This document shows, piece after piece, positions 35,682 through 43,596 of a DNA stretch of 64,000 nt. A program made the translations under genes and the position numbers. Each line of letters opens with the position of its first letter. Position 1 is the first letter of the stretch. The stretch lies in assembly GCF_900291015.1 (NCBI RefSeq), contig NZ_OLKL01000048.1:103411-167410 (forward strand), read 5' to 3'. Below the pieces are notes generated by a model. It worked only from the letters and a program-made list of their open reading frames with translations. It was not told where the DNA came from and made no database searches. This DNA is from Pseudomonas persica. GTDB taxonomy: Bacteria; Pseudomonadota; Gammaproteobacteria; Pseudomonadales; Pseudomonadaceae.

Positions 35682-36518
35682 TTATTCGGCGACCAGCCAG
35701 TCCATGCGGAAGCTGCCGGCGGTCTGCGCCAGCTCTTTGGCCAGCCATGGCAGCAGCTCTTGAAGCTCTTCTTCCAGCCCCCACGGCGGGTTGGCGATGG
35801 CCAGGCCGGAGCCGTTGAGCCCCTGCGGACTGTCCTGATGGTGCACATACAGCTCGACCCGCAGCAGCTTCGGCGCGCCAGTACTGGTCAGGTCCTGATA
35901 GAAGCGGGTCAGCGAGCGCTGGTCCTTGATCGGATACCAGATGGCCGCGACGGTCTGGCGCATACGGCCAATCGCTTCTTTCATGGCGGTGGTGCAGCGC
36001 TTGAGTTCGTCAGCCTGCTCGAACGGCGGGTCGATCAGCATGATCGCGCGCTTTTCCTGCACGGGCAGCAAGGCCCGCGGCACATGCCAGCCTTCGCCCA
36101 GGTGCACGACCACACGCGGGTCTTTCTTCATGTTTTCCTTGAGCAGCGGCCCGTCTTCGGGATGCTTTTCGTTGAGCAGCGCGCGGTCCTGCTGGCGCAT
36201 CAGGCGGCGGGCCAGCTCGGGCGAACCGGGGTAGTAGCGCAGCTCGCCATCGGCGTTCAGGCGCCTGATGATACGCAGATAGTCATCGGCCATGGCCGGC
36301 AGGTCATCGCGATTCCACAGGCGGGCGACACCTTCCAGGTACTCGCCGGTGCGGGTCGCCTGGTCGCCTTGCAGGTCGTACAGGCCGAGCCCTGCGTGGG
36401 TATCGATGTAGGCGAACGGCTGCTCCTTGCGCGACATCAGGGCGATGAGGCGGGTCAGCACGATGTGTTTGAGGACGTCGGCGTGGTTGCCGGCGTGGAA
36501 GGCGTGACGATAGTTCAT
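35682..36518 (-). CDS. rlmJ: 23S rRNA (adenine(2030)-N(6))-methyltransferase
   Basis: RlmJ methylates A2030 of 23S rRNA. The 278-residue protein starts MNYRHAFHAGNHADVLKHIVL, the family N-terminus. The SAM site is in AYIDTHAGLGLYDLQGDQA (near residue 38) and the catalytic DPPF-type motif reads MLIDPPFEQADEL (near 160). The C-terminus has GSGLAIANPPWGLEEEL. ATG 36518 has AGGAG five bases upstream; the open frame further upstream is noncoding. It lies between putP and the carbamoyltransferase gene. Confidence 0.95.
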   Translation of the reverse strand: MNYRHAFHAGNHADVLKHIVLTRLIALMSRKEQPFAYIDTHAGLGLYDLQGDQATRTGEYLEGVARLWNRDDLPAMADDYLRIIRRLNADGELRYYPGSPELARRLMRQQDRALLNEKHPEDGPLLKENMKKDPRVVVHLGEGWHVPRALLPVQEKRAIMLIDPPFEQADELKRCTTAMKEAIGRMRQTVAAIWYPIKDQRSLTRFYQDLTSTGAPKLLRVELYVHHQDSPQGLNGSGLAIANPPWGLEEELQELLPWLAKELAQTAGSFRMDWLVAE

Positions 36519-36590
36519 GGCAACTCCTGCGGGGGTGGCAAGTTTACCTTGCCTTGCAGGCGGAGTCAGGCCTGGCTGTCGATCGGCGAT

Positions 36591-36622
36591 GGCTTCTTCG
36601 CGGGTAAACCCGCGAAGAAGCC
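36591..36622 (-). terminator. palindrome/terminator after putP
   Basis: GGCTTCTTCGCGGGT-AA-ACCCGCGAAGAAGCC is a perfect 15-bp stem with a 2-nt loop, 19 bp beyond the putP stop. It uses the REP word TTCGCGGGTAAACCCGC without the GTGGGAG part, so it may be a REP fragment reused as a terminator. Confidence 0.7.
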
Positions 36623-36641
36623 GCCACTGATTCAACGGGCA

Positions 36642-38120
36642 TTACTTGTCAGCGTGATACGCCGCATCAGCCGTTTCGAAGCGCTTGACCATTGCCTGCG
36701 ACGGGCTGCCCAGCTTGCTCACCAGGATGATGGCGATGCTGGCGAACAGGAAGCCCGGGATGATTTCGTACAGCCCGAGGGTGTCGAAGTTCTTCCACAG
36801 GATCACGGTCAGCGCCCCAACCACGATGCCGGCCAGCGCGCCGTTGCGGGTCATGCCTTTCCACAGCACCGAAATCAGCACCACCGGACCGAAGGCGGCA
36901 CCGAAGCCGGCCCAGGCGTAGGCCACCAGGCCCAGCACGCGGTTTTCCGGGTTAGCGGCCATGGCGATGGCGATCAGGGCGACGGCCAGCACCATCAGGC
37001 GGCCGACCCACACCAGCTCGACCTGCGAGGCGTTCTTGCGCAGGAAGGACTTGTAGAAATCTTCGGTCAGGGCGCTGGAGCACACCAGCAGCTGACAGCT
37101 CAGGGTGCTCATCACCGCCGCCAGGATCGCCGATAGCAGCACGCCGGCCACCCACGGGTTGAACAGGATCTTCGCCAGCTCGATGAATACACGTTCGTGG
37201 TTCTCGGTGACCGGGCCCGCCAGTTCAGGGTGCGCGGAGAAGTAGGCGATGCCGAAGAAGCCAACGGCGCAGGTACCGGCCAGGCACAGGATCATCCAGG
37301 TCATGGAGATGCGGCGCGCCTTGGCGATCGACTTGACCGAGTCGGCGGCCATGAAACGCGCCAGGATGTGCGGCTGGCCGAAGTAGCCCAGGCCCCAGCC
37401 CATCAGCGAGATGATGCCGACGAAGGTAGCCCCTTTGAGCATGTCGAAGTGCGCCGGGCTCACCGCTTCGATGGCAGCGAAGGTGGTGTCGAAACCACCG
37501 GTGGAGATCAGCACGATCACCGGGGTGAGGATCAGTGCAAAGATCATCAGCGAGGCCTGCACGGTATCGGTCCAGCTCACCGCCAGGAAACCACCGACGA
37601 AGGTGTAGGCGATGGTGGCTGCGGCGCCGGCCCAGAGGGCGGTTTCGTAGGACATGCCGAAGGTGCTTTCGAACAGGCGGGCACCGGCAACGATGCCGGA
37701 CGCGCAGTAGATGGTGAAGAACACCAGGATGACGATGGCCGAGATGATCCGCAGCAAGCCACTGTGGTCTTCGAAACGGCTGGCGAAGTAGTCCGGCAGG
37801 GTCAGCGCATCGCCGTTGTGCTCGGTCTGCACGCGCAGGCGACCGGCAACGAACAGCCAGTTCAGGTAGGCACCGACGGTCAGGCCGATGGCGATCCAGG
37901 CTTCGGAAAGGCCTGCGAAGTAGATGGCGCCCGGCAGGCCCATCAACAGCCAGCCGCTCATGTCGGAAGCGCCGGCGGAGAGCGCGGTAACCACGCTACC
38001 CAGGCTGCGACCGCCGAGGATGTAGTCGGAGAGGTTCTTGGTGGAGCGATAGGCCACGAAGCCGATCAGCACCATTGCCGCGATGTAGATCACGAAGGTG
38101 ATCGTTAGTGGATTGCCCAT
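36642..38120 (-). CDS. putP: sodium/proline symporter
   Basis: PutP imports proline with sodium. The 492-residue protein has about 13 transmembrane helices of the SSS family. Conserved parts include FVAYRSTKNLSDYILGGRSLG (near residue 22), ALSAGASDMSGWLLMGLPGA (near 46, substrate and sodium site), and GWGLGYFGQPHILARFMAA (near 235). The divergent partner putA encodes the proline-degrading enzyme and repressor. The 357-bp region between them carries an array of PutA-type operator words, so PutA should repress both genes when proline is absent. Confidence 0.97.
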   Translation of the reverse strand: MGNPLTITFVIYIAAMVLIGFVAYRSTKNLSDYILGGRSLGSVVTALSAGASDMSGWLLMGLPGAIYFAGLSEAWIAIGLTVGAYLNWLFVAGRLRVQTEHNGDALTLPDYFASRFEDHSGLLRIISAIVILVFFTIYCASGIVAGARLFESTFGMSYETALWAGAAATIAYTFVGGFLAVSWTDTVQASLMIFALILTPVIVLISTGGFDTTFAAIEAVSPAHFDMLKGATFVGIISLMGWGLGYFGQPHILARFMAADSVKSIAKARRISMTWMILCLAGTCAVGFFGIAYFSAHPELAGPVTENHERVFIELAKILFNPWVAGVLLSAILAAVMSTLSCQLLVCSSALTEDFYKSFLRKNASQVELVWVGRLMVLAVALIAIAMAANPENRVLGLVAYAWAGFGAAFGPVVLISVLWKGMTRNGALAGIVVGALTVILWKNFDTLGLYEIIPGFLFASIAIILVSKLGSPSQAMVKRFETADAAYHADK

Positions 38121-38477
38121 ATGTGTGCCCTGGCGTTTGTTTTTATCTCATGCACAACCACGTGCAAGCGGTTGCACCCAGGCGGCGAATGCTATGCAAC
38201 AACGCAAAGCAGGTGCAACCATTTTTCACCTGCGAGTTGCACCTTCCCCGACATTTTCCGACAAAGCCGCGTTCTTGCTCCCTTTTGGAGCAAGTCACCG
38301 GACCTTTCAGAACAAAACGTACCAAAAAACAGCGTTTTCAGGGGGCGCAGACAGCTGCCGGACGAGTTGCACCTTTTACACGAAAAATTAGGGTTGCACC
38401 TGGTTGCACCCGAATTGTCCTACAGCTACTCTTGACATCAGCTTAGGCCACGCCCGTGGCAATAACGAGGATAAGAA
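38121..38477. promoter_or_regulatory. putP-putA intergenic control region with GTTGCACC operator array
   Basis: I count seven GTTGCA words in 357 bp: plus strand at 38171, 38236, 38366, 38393 and 38403, and minus strand at 38195-38200 and 38214-38219. Six of them extend to GTTGCACC. GTTGCA is the published core operator of E. coli PutA, whose N-terminal ribbon-helix-helix domain is conserved in the putA here. Two copies at 38393 and 38403 are 10 bp apart, one helical turn. A TTGACA at 38432 may be part of the putA promoter, but I cannot place a matching -10. No gene is present. Confidence 0.85.
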
Positions 38478-41400
38478 ATGGCGACGACCACCCTTGGGGT
38501 CAAACTCGATGACCCGACCCGTGAGCGACTCAAGGCAGCTGCGCAGTCGATTGACCGCACACCGCACTGGTTGATCAAGCAAGCGATCTTCAACTACCTG
38601 GAGAAGCTCGAGGGTGGTGCCACCCTGACCGAACTCAACGGCCATGCCGGTAGCCTGACCGACGACGCCGGTGAAGTTCAACCCGACCACAGCCACCAGT
38701 GCTTCCTCGAGTTCGCCGAGAGCATCCTGCCGCAGTCGGTACTGCGCTCGGCGATCACCGCCGCCTACCGTCGCCCCGAGCAGGAAGTGGTACCGATGCT
38801 GCTGGAGCAGGCGCGTCTGAGCGCCCCGCTGGCCGAAGCGACCAACAAGATGGCCGCCGGCATCGCCGAAAAACTGCGTAACCAGAAGAGCGCTGGTGGC
38901 CGTGCCGGCATCGTCCAGGGCCTGCTGCAGGAGTTCTCGCTGTCGTCCCAGGAAGGCGTGGCGCTGATGTGCCTGGCCGAAGCCCTGCTGCGCATCCCCG
39001 ACAAGGGCACCCGTGACGCGCTGATCCGCGACAAGATCAGCACCGGCAACTGGCAACCGCACCTGGGCAACAGCCCGTCGCTGTTTGTCAACGCCGCCAC
39101 CTGGGGCCTGCTGCTGACCGGCAAGCTGGTGTCCACCCACAACGAATCCGGCCTCACCTCCTCGCTCACCCGCATCATCGGCAAGAGCGGTGAGCCGATG
39201 ATCCGCAAGGGCGTCGACATGGCCATGCGCCTGATGGGCGAGCAGTTCGTCACCGGCGAAACCATTGCCGAAGCCCTGGCCAACGCCAGCCGCTTCGAGT
39301 CCAAGGGCTTCCGCTATTCCTACGACATGCTCGGCGAAGCCGCACTGACCGAGCACGACGCACAGAAGTACCTGGCGTCCTACGAGCAGGCCATCCACTC
39401 GATCGGCAAGGCCTCCCACGGCCGTGGCATCTATGAAGGCCCGGGCATCTCGATCAAGCTGTCGGCGTTGCACCCGCGCTACAGCCGCGCGCAGTACGAG
39501 CGCGTGATGCAAGAGCTTTACCCGCGCCTGCTGTCGCTGACCCTGCTGGCCAAGCAGTACGACATCGGCCTGAACATCGACGCCGAAGAAGCCGACCGCC
39601 TGGAGCTGTCGCTCGACCTGCTCGAGCGTCTTTGCTTCGAGCCTTCACTGGCGGGCTGGAACGGCATCGGCTTCGTCATCCAGGCCTACCAGAAGCGCTG
39701 CCCATACGTGATCGACTATGTCATCGACCTGGCCAAGCGCAGCCGCCACCGCCTGATGATCCGCCTGGTGAAAGGCGCCTACTGGGACAGCGAGATCAAG
39801 CGCGCCCAGGTCGAAGGCCTGGAAGGCTACCCGGTCTATACCCGCAAGGTGTACACCGACGTGTCCTACGTCGCCTGCGCCCGCAAGCTGCTGGCCGTGC
39901 CAGAAGCCATCTACCCGCAGTTCGCCACCCACAATGCCCACACCCTGTCGGCCATCTACCACATTGCCGGTCAGAACTATTACCCGGGCCAGTACGAGTT
40001 CCAGTGCCTGCACGGCATGGGCGAGCCGCTGTACGAGCAGGTGGTCGGCAAGATTTCCGAAGGCAAGCTGAACCGCCCGTGCCGCGTCTATGCACCGGTA
40101 GGTACCCACGAAACGCTGCTGGCCTACCTGGTGCGTCGCCTGCTGGAAAACGGCGCCAACACCTCGTTCGTCAACCGCATCGCCGACCACTCGATCTCCA
40201 TCCAGGAACTGGTCGCCGACCCGGTCGCCAGCATCGAGCGCATGGGCACCCAGGAAGGCAGCATCGGCCTGCCGCACCCACGTATCCCGCTGCCGCGTGA
40301 ACTGTATGGCAGCGAGCGGGCCAACTCGGCCGGCATCGACATGGCCAACGAACACCGCCTGGCCTCGCTGTCCTGCGCCATGCTGGCCACCGCCCACAAC
40401 GACTGGAAAGCCGCCCCGCTGCTGGCCTGCGCCGCCAGCGAAAGCGCAGCCGCACCCGTGCTGAACCCGGCGGACCACCGCGACGTGGTCGGCCATGTTC
40501 AGGAAGCCACTGTCGCCGACGTCGACAACGCCATCCAGTGCGCATTGAATGCCGCACCGATCTGGCAGGCCACCCCGCCAGCCGAACGTGCTGCCATTCT
40601 GGAGCGCACCGCCGACCTGATGGAGGCCGAAATCCAGCCGCTGATGGGCCTGCTGATCCGCGAAGCCGGCAAGACCTTCGCCAACGCCATCGCCGAAGTG
40701 CGTGAAGCCGTGGACTTCCTGCGCTACTACGCGGTGCAGGCACGCAACGACTTCAGCAACGACGCCCACCGTCCGCTGGGCCCGGTGGTGTGCATCAGCC
40801 CGTGGAACTTCCCGCTGGCGATCTTCACCGGCCAGGTGGCCGCAGCGCTCGCCGCCGGCAACCCGGTACTGGCCAAGCCGGCCGAGCAAACCCCGCTGAT
40901 CGCCGCCCAGGCCGTGCGCCTGCTGCTGGAGGCCGGTATTCCGGAAGGCGTACTGCAACTGCTGCCAGGCCGCGGTGAAACTGTCGGTGCCGGCCTGGTC
41001 GGTGACGAGCGCGTCAAAGGCGTGATGTTCACCGGTTCCACCGAAGTGGCCCGCCTGCTGCAGCGCAACGTCGCCGGCCGCCTGGACAACCAGGGCCGCC
41101 CGATCCCGCTGATTGCCGAAACCGGTGGCCAGAACGCGATGATCGTCGACTCCTCGGCACTGACCGAGCAGGTGGTTATCGACGTGGTGTCCTCGGCCTT
41201 CGACAGCGCCGGCCAGCGTTGCTCGGCCTTGCGCGTGCTGTGCCTGCAGGAGGATTCCGCCGACCGCGTGATCGAAATGCTCAAGGGCGCCATGGCCGAA
41301 AGCCGCCTGGGCAGCCCGGACCGTCTGGCCGTGGACATTGGCCCGGTGATCGACGCCGAAGCCAAGGCCGGCATCGAGAAGCACATCCAGGGCATGCGTG

Positions 41401-42431
41401 AGAAAGGCCGCTCGGTCTACCAGGTGGCCATTGCCGATGCTGCCGAGATCAAGCGCGGCACCTTCGTCATGCCGACCCTGATCGAGCTGGAAAGCTTCGA
41501 CGAGCTGAAGCGTGAAATCTTCGGCCCGGTGCTGCACGTGGTGCGCTACAACCGCCGCAACCTGGACCAGCTGATCGAGCAGATCAACAACTCCGGCTAT
41601 GGCCTGACCCTCGGCGTGCACACCCGCATTGACGAGACCATCGCCAAGGTGGTGGAAACCGCCAATGCCGGCAACATGTACGTCAACCGCAACATCGTCG
41701 GTGCGGTGGTGGGCGTGCAGCCGTTCGGTGGTGAAGGTCTGTCCGGCACCGGCCCGAAAGCCGGCGGCCCGCTGTACCTGTACCGCCTGCTGTCGACCCG
41801 CCCGGCCGACGCGATTGGCCGCCACTTCCAGCAGCAGGACGGCGAAGGCAAGCCTGACCGCGCCCTGCACGAGCAGCTGATCAAGCCGCTGCACGGCCTG
41901 AAGGCCTGGGCCGAAAGCAATCAGCTGGCCGACCTGGCCGCACTGTGCAGCCAGTTCGCCAGCCAGTCGCAGAGCGGTATCGCCCGCCTGCTGCCTGGCC
42001 CGACCGGCGAGCGCAACAGCTACACCATCCTGCCGCGCGAGCACGTGCTGTGCCTGGCCGACAACGAGGCCGATCTGCTGGCGCAGTTCGCCGCAGTGCT
42101 GGCGGTTGGCAGCTCGGCGGTATGGGCTGACGGCGAGCCGGGCAAGGCCCTGCGTGCCCGCCTGCCGCGCGAGCTGCAGGCCAAGGTCAAGCTGGTGGCG
42201 GACTGGAACAAGGATGAAGTGGCGTTCGACGCCGTGATCCACCATGGCGACTCGGACCAGCTGCGCGGCGTGTGCCAGCAGGTGGCCAAGCGTGCCGGGG
42301 CGATCGTGGGTGTGCACGGGCTGTCCAGCGGCGATCATCAGATTGCGCTGGAGCGTCTGGTGATCGAGCGGGCAGTGAGTGTGAACACTGCTGCGGCGGG
42401 TGGTAACGCCAGCCTGATGACCATTGGCTGA
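38478..42431 (+). CDS. putA: trifunctional proline dehydrogenase / P5C dehydrogenase / transcriptional repressor PutA
   Basis: PutA oxidises proline to glutamate in two steps and represses the put genes. The 1317-residue length is that of trifunctional PutA. Residues 1-50 form a ribbon-helix-helix DNA-binding domain (TTTLGVKLDDPTRERLKAAA). The proline dehydrogenase barrel (about 260-570) has LNIDAEEADRLELSLDL, RLVKGAYWDSEIKRAQ and ANTSFVNRIADHSI. The aldehyde dehydrogenase part (about 650-1120) has ISPWNFPLAIF, GSTEVA, the general base Glu881 in AETGGQNA and the catalytic Cys915 in GQRCSALR. A C-terminal domain follows. ATG 38478 has GAGG upstream. Confidence 0.99.
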   Translation: MATTTLGVKLDDPTRERLKAAAQSIDRTPHWLIKQAIFNYLEKLEGGATLTELNGHAGSLTDDAGEVQPDHSHQCFLEFAESILPQSVLRSAITAAYRRPEQEVVPMLLEQARLSAPLAEATNKMAAGIAEKLRNQKSAGGRAGIVQGLLQEFSLSSQEGVALMCLAEALLRIPDKGTRDALIRDKISTGNWQPHLGNSPSLFVNAATWGLLLTGKLVSTHNESGLTSSLTRIIGKSGEPMIRKGVDMAMRLMGEQFVTGETIAEALANASRFESKGFRYSYDMLGEAALTEHDAQKYLASYEQAIHSIGKASHGRGIYEGPGISIKLSALHPRYSRAQYERVMQELYPRLLSLTLLAKQYDIGLNIDAEEADRLELSLDLLERLCFEPSLAGWNGIGFVIQAYQKRCPYVIDYVIDLAKRSRHRLMIRLVKGAYWDSEIKRAQVEGLEGYPVYTRKVYTDVSYVACARKLLAVPEAIYPQFATHNAHTLSAIYHIAGQNYYPGQYEFQCLHGMGEPLYEQVVGKISEGKLNRPCRVYAPVGTHETLLAYLVRRLLENGANTSFVNRIADHSISIQELVADPVASIERMGTQEGSIGLPHPRIPLPRELYGSERANSAGIDMANEHRLASLSCAMLATAHNDWKAAPLLACAASESAAAPVLNPADHRDVVGHVQEATVADVDNAIQCALNAAPIWQATPPAERAAILERTADLMEAEIQPLMGLLIREAGKTFANAIAEVREAVDFLRYYAVQARNDFSNDAHRPLGPVVCISPWNFPLAIFTGQVAAALAAGNPVLAKPAEQTPLIAAQAVRLLLEAGIPEGVLQLLPGRGETVGAGLVGDERVKGVMFTGSTEVARLLQRNVAGRLDNQGRPIPLIAETGGQNAMIVDSSALTEQVVIDVVSSAFDSAGQRCSALRVLCLQEDSADRVIEMLKGAMAESRLGSPDRLAVDIGPVIDAEAKAGIEKHIQGMREKGRSVYQVAIADAAEIKRGTFVMPTLIELESFDELKREIFGPVLHVVRYNRRNLDQLIEQINNSGYGLTLGVHTRIDETIAKVVETANAGNMYVNRNIVGAVVGVQPFGGEGLSGTGPKAGGPLYLYRLLSTRPADAIGRHFQQQDGEGKPDRALHEQLIKPLHGLKAWAESNQLADLAALCSQFASQSQSGIARLLPGPTGERNSYTILPREHVLCLADNEADLLAQFAAVLAVGSSAVWADGEPGKALRARLPRELQAKVKLVADWNKDEVAFDAVIHHGDSDQLRGVCQQVAKRAGAIVGVHGLSSGDHQIALERLVIERAVSVNTAAAGGNASLMTIG

Positions 42432-42448
42432 GGCTGAAGGTTGTTGAA

Positions 42449-42480
42449 GAAAAGGGAGAGCTTTGGCTCTCCTTTTTTTA
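42449..42480 (+). terminator. Rho-independent terminator of putA
   Basis: AAAAGGGAGAGC-TTTG-GCTCTCCTTTTTTT forms a stem of at least 7 bp with a T7 run, 18 bp beyond the putA stop codon. Confidence 0.92.
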
Positions 42481-42522
42481 TGGGTGCCTGGCTTGAGATT
42501 TGGGGTGGTTTGCCAGGTTTTT

Positions 42523-42602
42523 GCCACAATATTTTCTGCGCTTGGGAGATCGAGCGCCGCCCGCGCGGCGCTCGATCTCCCAAGCGCAGAAAATTTTGTG
42601 GC
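42523..42602. repeat. 38-bp inverted repeat with 4-nt loop
   Basis: Arms 42523-42560 and 42565-42602 are complementary with a single mismatch, around a CCGC loop. The core GATCGAGCGCCGCCCGCGCGGCGCTCGATC resembles the outer part of the repeat at 18532-18752. It lies 40 bp before the end of the minus-strand DUF3077 gene and could act as its transcription end. Confidence 0.85.
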
Positions 42603-42641
42603 GAACACCTCGCGGCCTTCACTCGACCTGAAGCCAATCCC

Positions 42642-42905
42642 TCACTGCTTCATCCCCAACTCAGCATCATCCATCAGTGCCTTGGCCATCGCACTCAGGT
42701 AATGGGCAGCCCAGATCATCATCGGCTTCTCATCCATCAGCCCGGTAATGGTCAATTCACGGACATACCCCATCAACTCCGAAGACTGCTCGCGGGCGTC
42801 CCTGCACGGGATACCGGGCTCGATGCGGAAAAGCGGGTGTGTGCCATTCTCGCCCTGGTAGGAGGTAGTCTTGCCGACGGTGAATTGGGTGTCTTCTGTT
42901 GTCAT
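42642..42905 (-). CDS. DUF3077 domain-containing protein
   Basis: This 87-residue acidic protein matches DUF3077, a Pseudomonas-specific small family often present in several copies per genome: it has a Thr/Gly-rich start, FRIEPGIPCRDAREQSSELMGYVRELTITGL and MIWAAHYLSAMAKALMDDAE. It is probably cytoplasmic and helical and has no known function. ATG 42905 has AGGGGA seven bases upstream. A REP pair and a conserved-looking leader with a possible 93-residue reading frame lie upstream of it. Confidence 0.75.
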   Translation of the reverse strand: MTTEDTQFTVGKTTSYQGENGTHPLFRIEPGIPCRDAREQSSELMGYVRELTITGLMDEKPMMIWAAHYLSAMAKALMDDAELGMKQ

Positions 42906-42939
42906 TGTTCAATCCCCTGATAGTTCTCGACTGCCTGGA

Positions 42940-43037
42940 CCGGCCCTTTCGCGGGCACGCCCGCTCCCACAGGATCACCACAGGCTTCAAGACTTGCACC
43001 GTACCTGTGGGAGGGGGCATGCCCGCGAAAGGGCCGG
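42940..43037. repeat. paired REP element
   Basis: CCGGCCCTTTCGCGGG, CACGCCCGCTCCCACAGG on the left and CCTGTGGGAGGGGGC, ATGCCCGCGAAAGGGCCGG on the right. The inner hairpin differs slightly (CACGCCC against GGGGGCATGCCC). It lies just upstream of the DUF3077 gene. Confidence 0.82.
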
Positions 43038-43596
43038 CCGAGGCGACACATCAATAAGCCTCAGTGCGTAGTCCGTGGCCTGGATGAGGGCATCTCGAGT
43101 GAATGGGTGTTCAGGGGTGGATCGGGGACAATTTTCAGCATTGGTATTTTTCTCGGTAAGGGCCACCACCATCTGCTGTCAAACAGGAGGGTGGCAGCTG
43201 TGCATGGGTTGACAGACCGGTAGAAAAATCCAAAAAACCCGGCGCACACGAGGTGCCCCATACACAGCCGCCATAAAAGCGAAAGCCATGAGAATTTTCT
43301 GGTCGGCCTGTCAAAGCCGGTCACTGATTTGGCAGCGACCACCCGAGACTAGGGCCCTACCCAGAGCCGCGCAATGGCCAGGAGGGGTTGGGAGTATGTT
43401 TGGGAAATGGACTACATGGAATAGGCAAAAACCTAAAAACCTGCCGGGATGCTGACCGGAATGCGGTGGGGCTGGCAGGTGTTCGCGAAGACAGTTGCAG
43501 CGCCTTTTCTAAACCCATATCACCCAAACCAATTAACCTGTCCCTACCACCCACGACGCTCCTACACTCGCAGCATCCCGCCTCAGGACCGCCACC
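43038..43596. other. 559-bp region without a firm gene, upstream of the DUF3077 gene and the acyl-CoA dehydrogenase gene
   Basis: The minus strand holds a possible 93-codon frame (43342 to 43061) starting MVAAKSVTGFDRPTRKFSW and containing a CMGHLVCAGFFGFF stretch. It has no clear ribosome site and no family I can name. The segment also includes direct words CTGTCAAA and CGGTCACTGATTTGGCAGCGACC that look like leader elements of DUF3077-type genes. The plus-strand end must hold the promoter of the acyl-CoA dehydrogenase gene, but I cannot assign its -35 and -10. Confidence 0.45.

Noticed and set aside
38098..38446. Three overlapping small plus-strand frames in the put control region
   Set aside because: They overlap each other in all frames, have no ribosome site, and coincide with the operator array.
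39645..42608. 987-codon minus-strand frame opposite putA
   Set aside because: This is an antisense shadow of putA: no recognisable family, skewed composition, and putA itself is certain.
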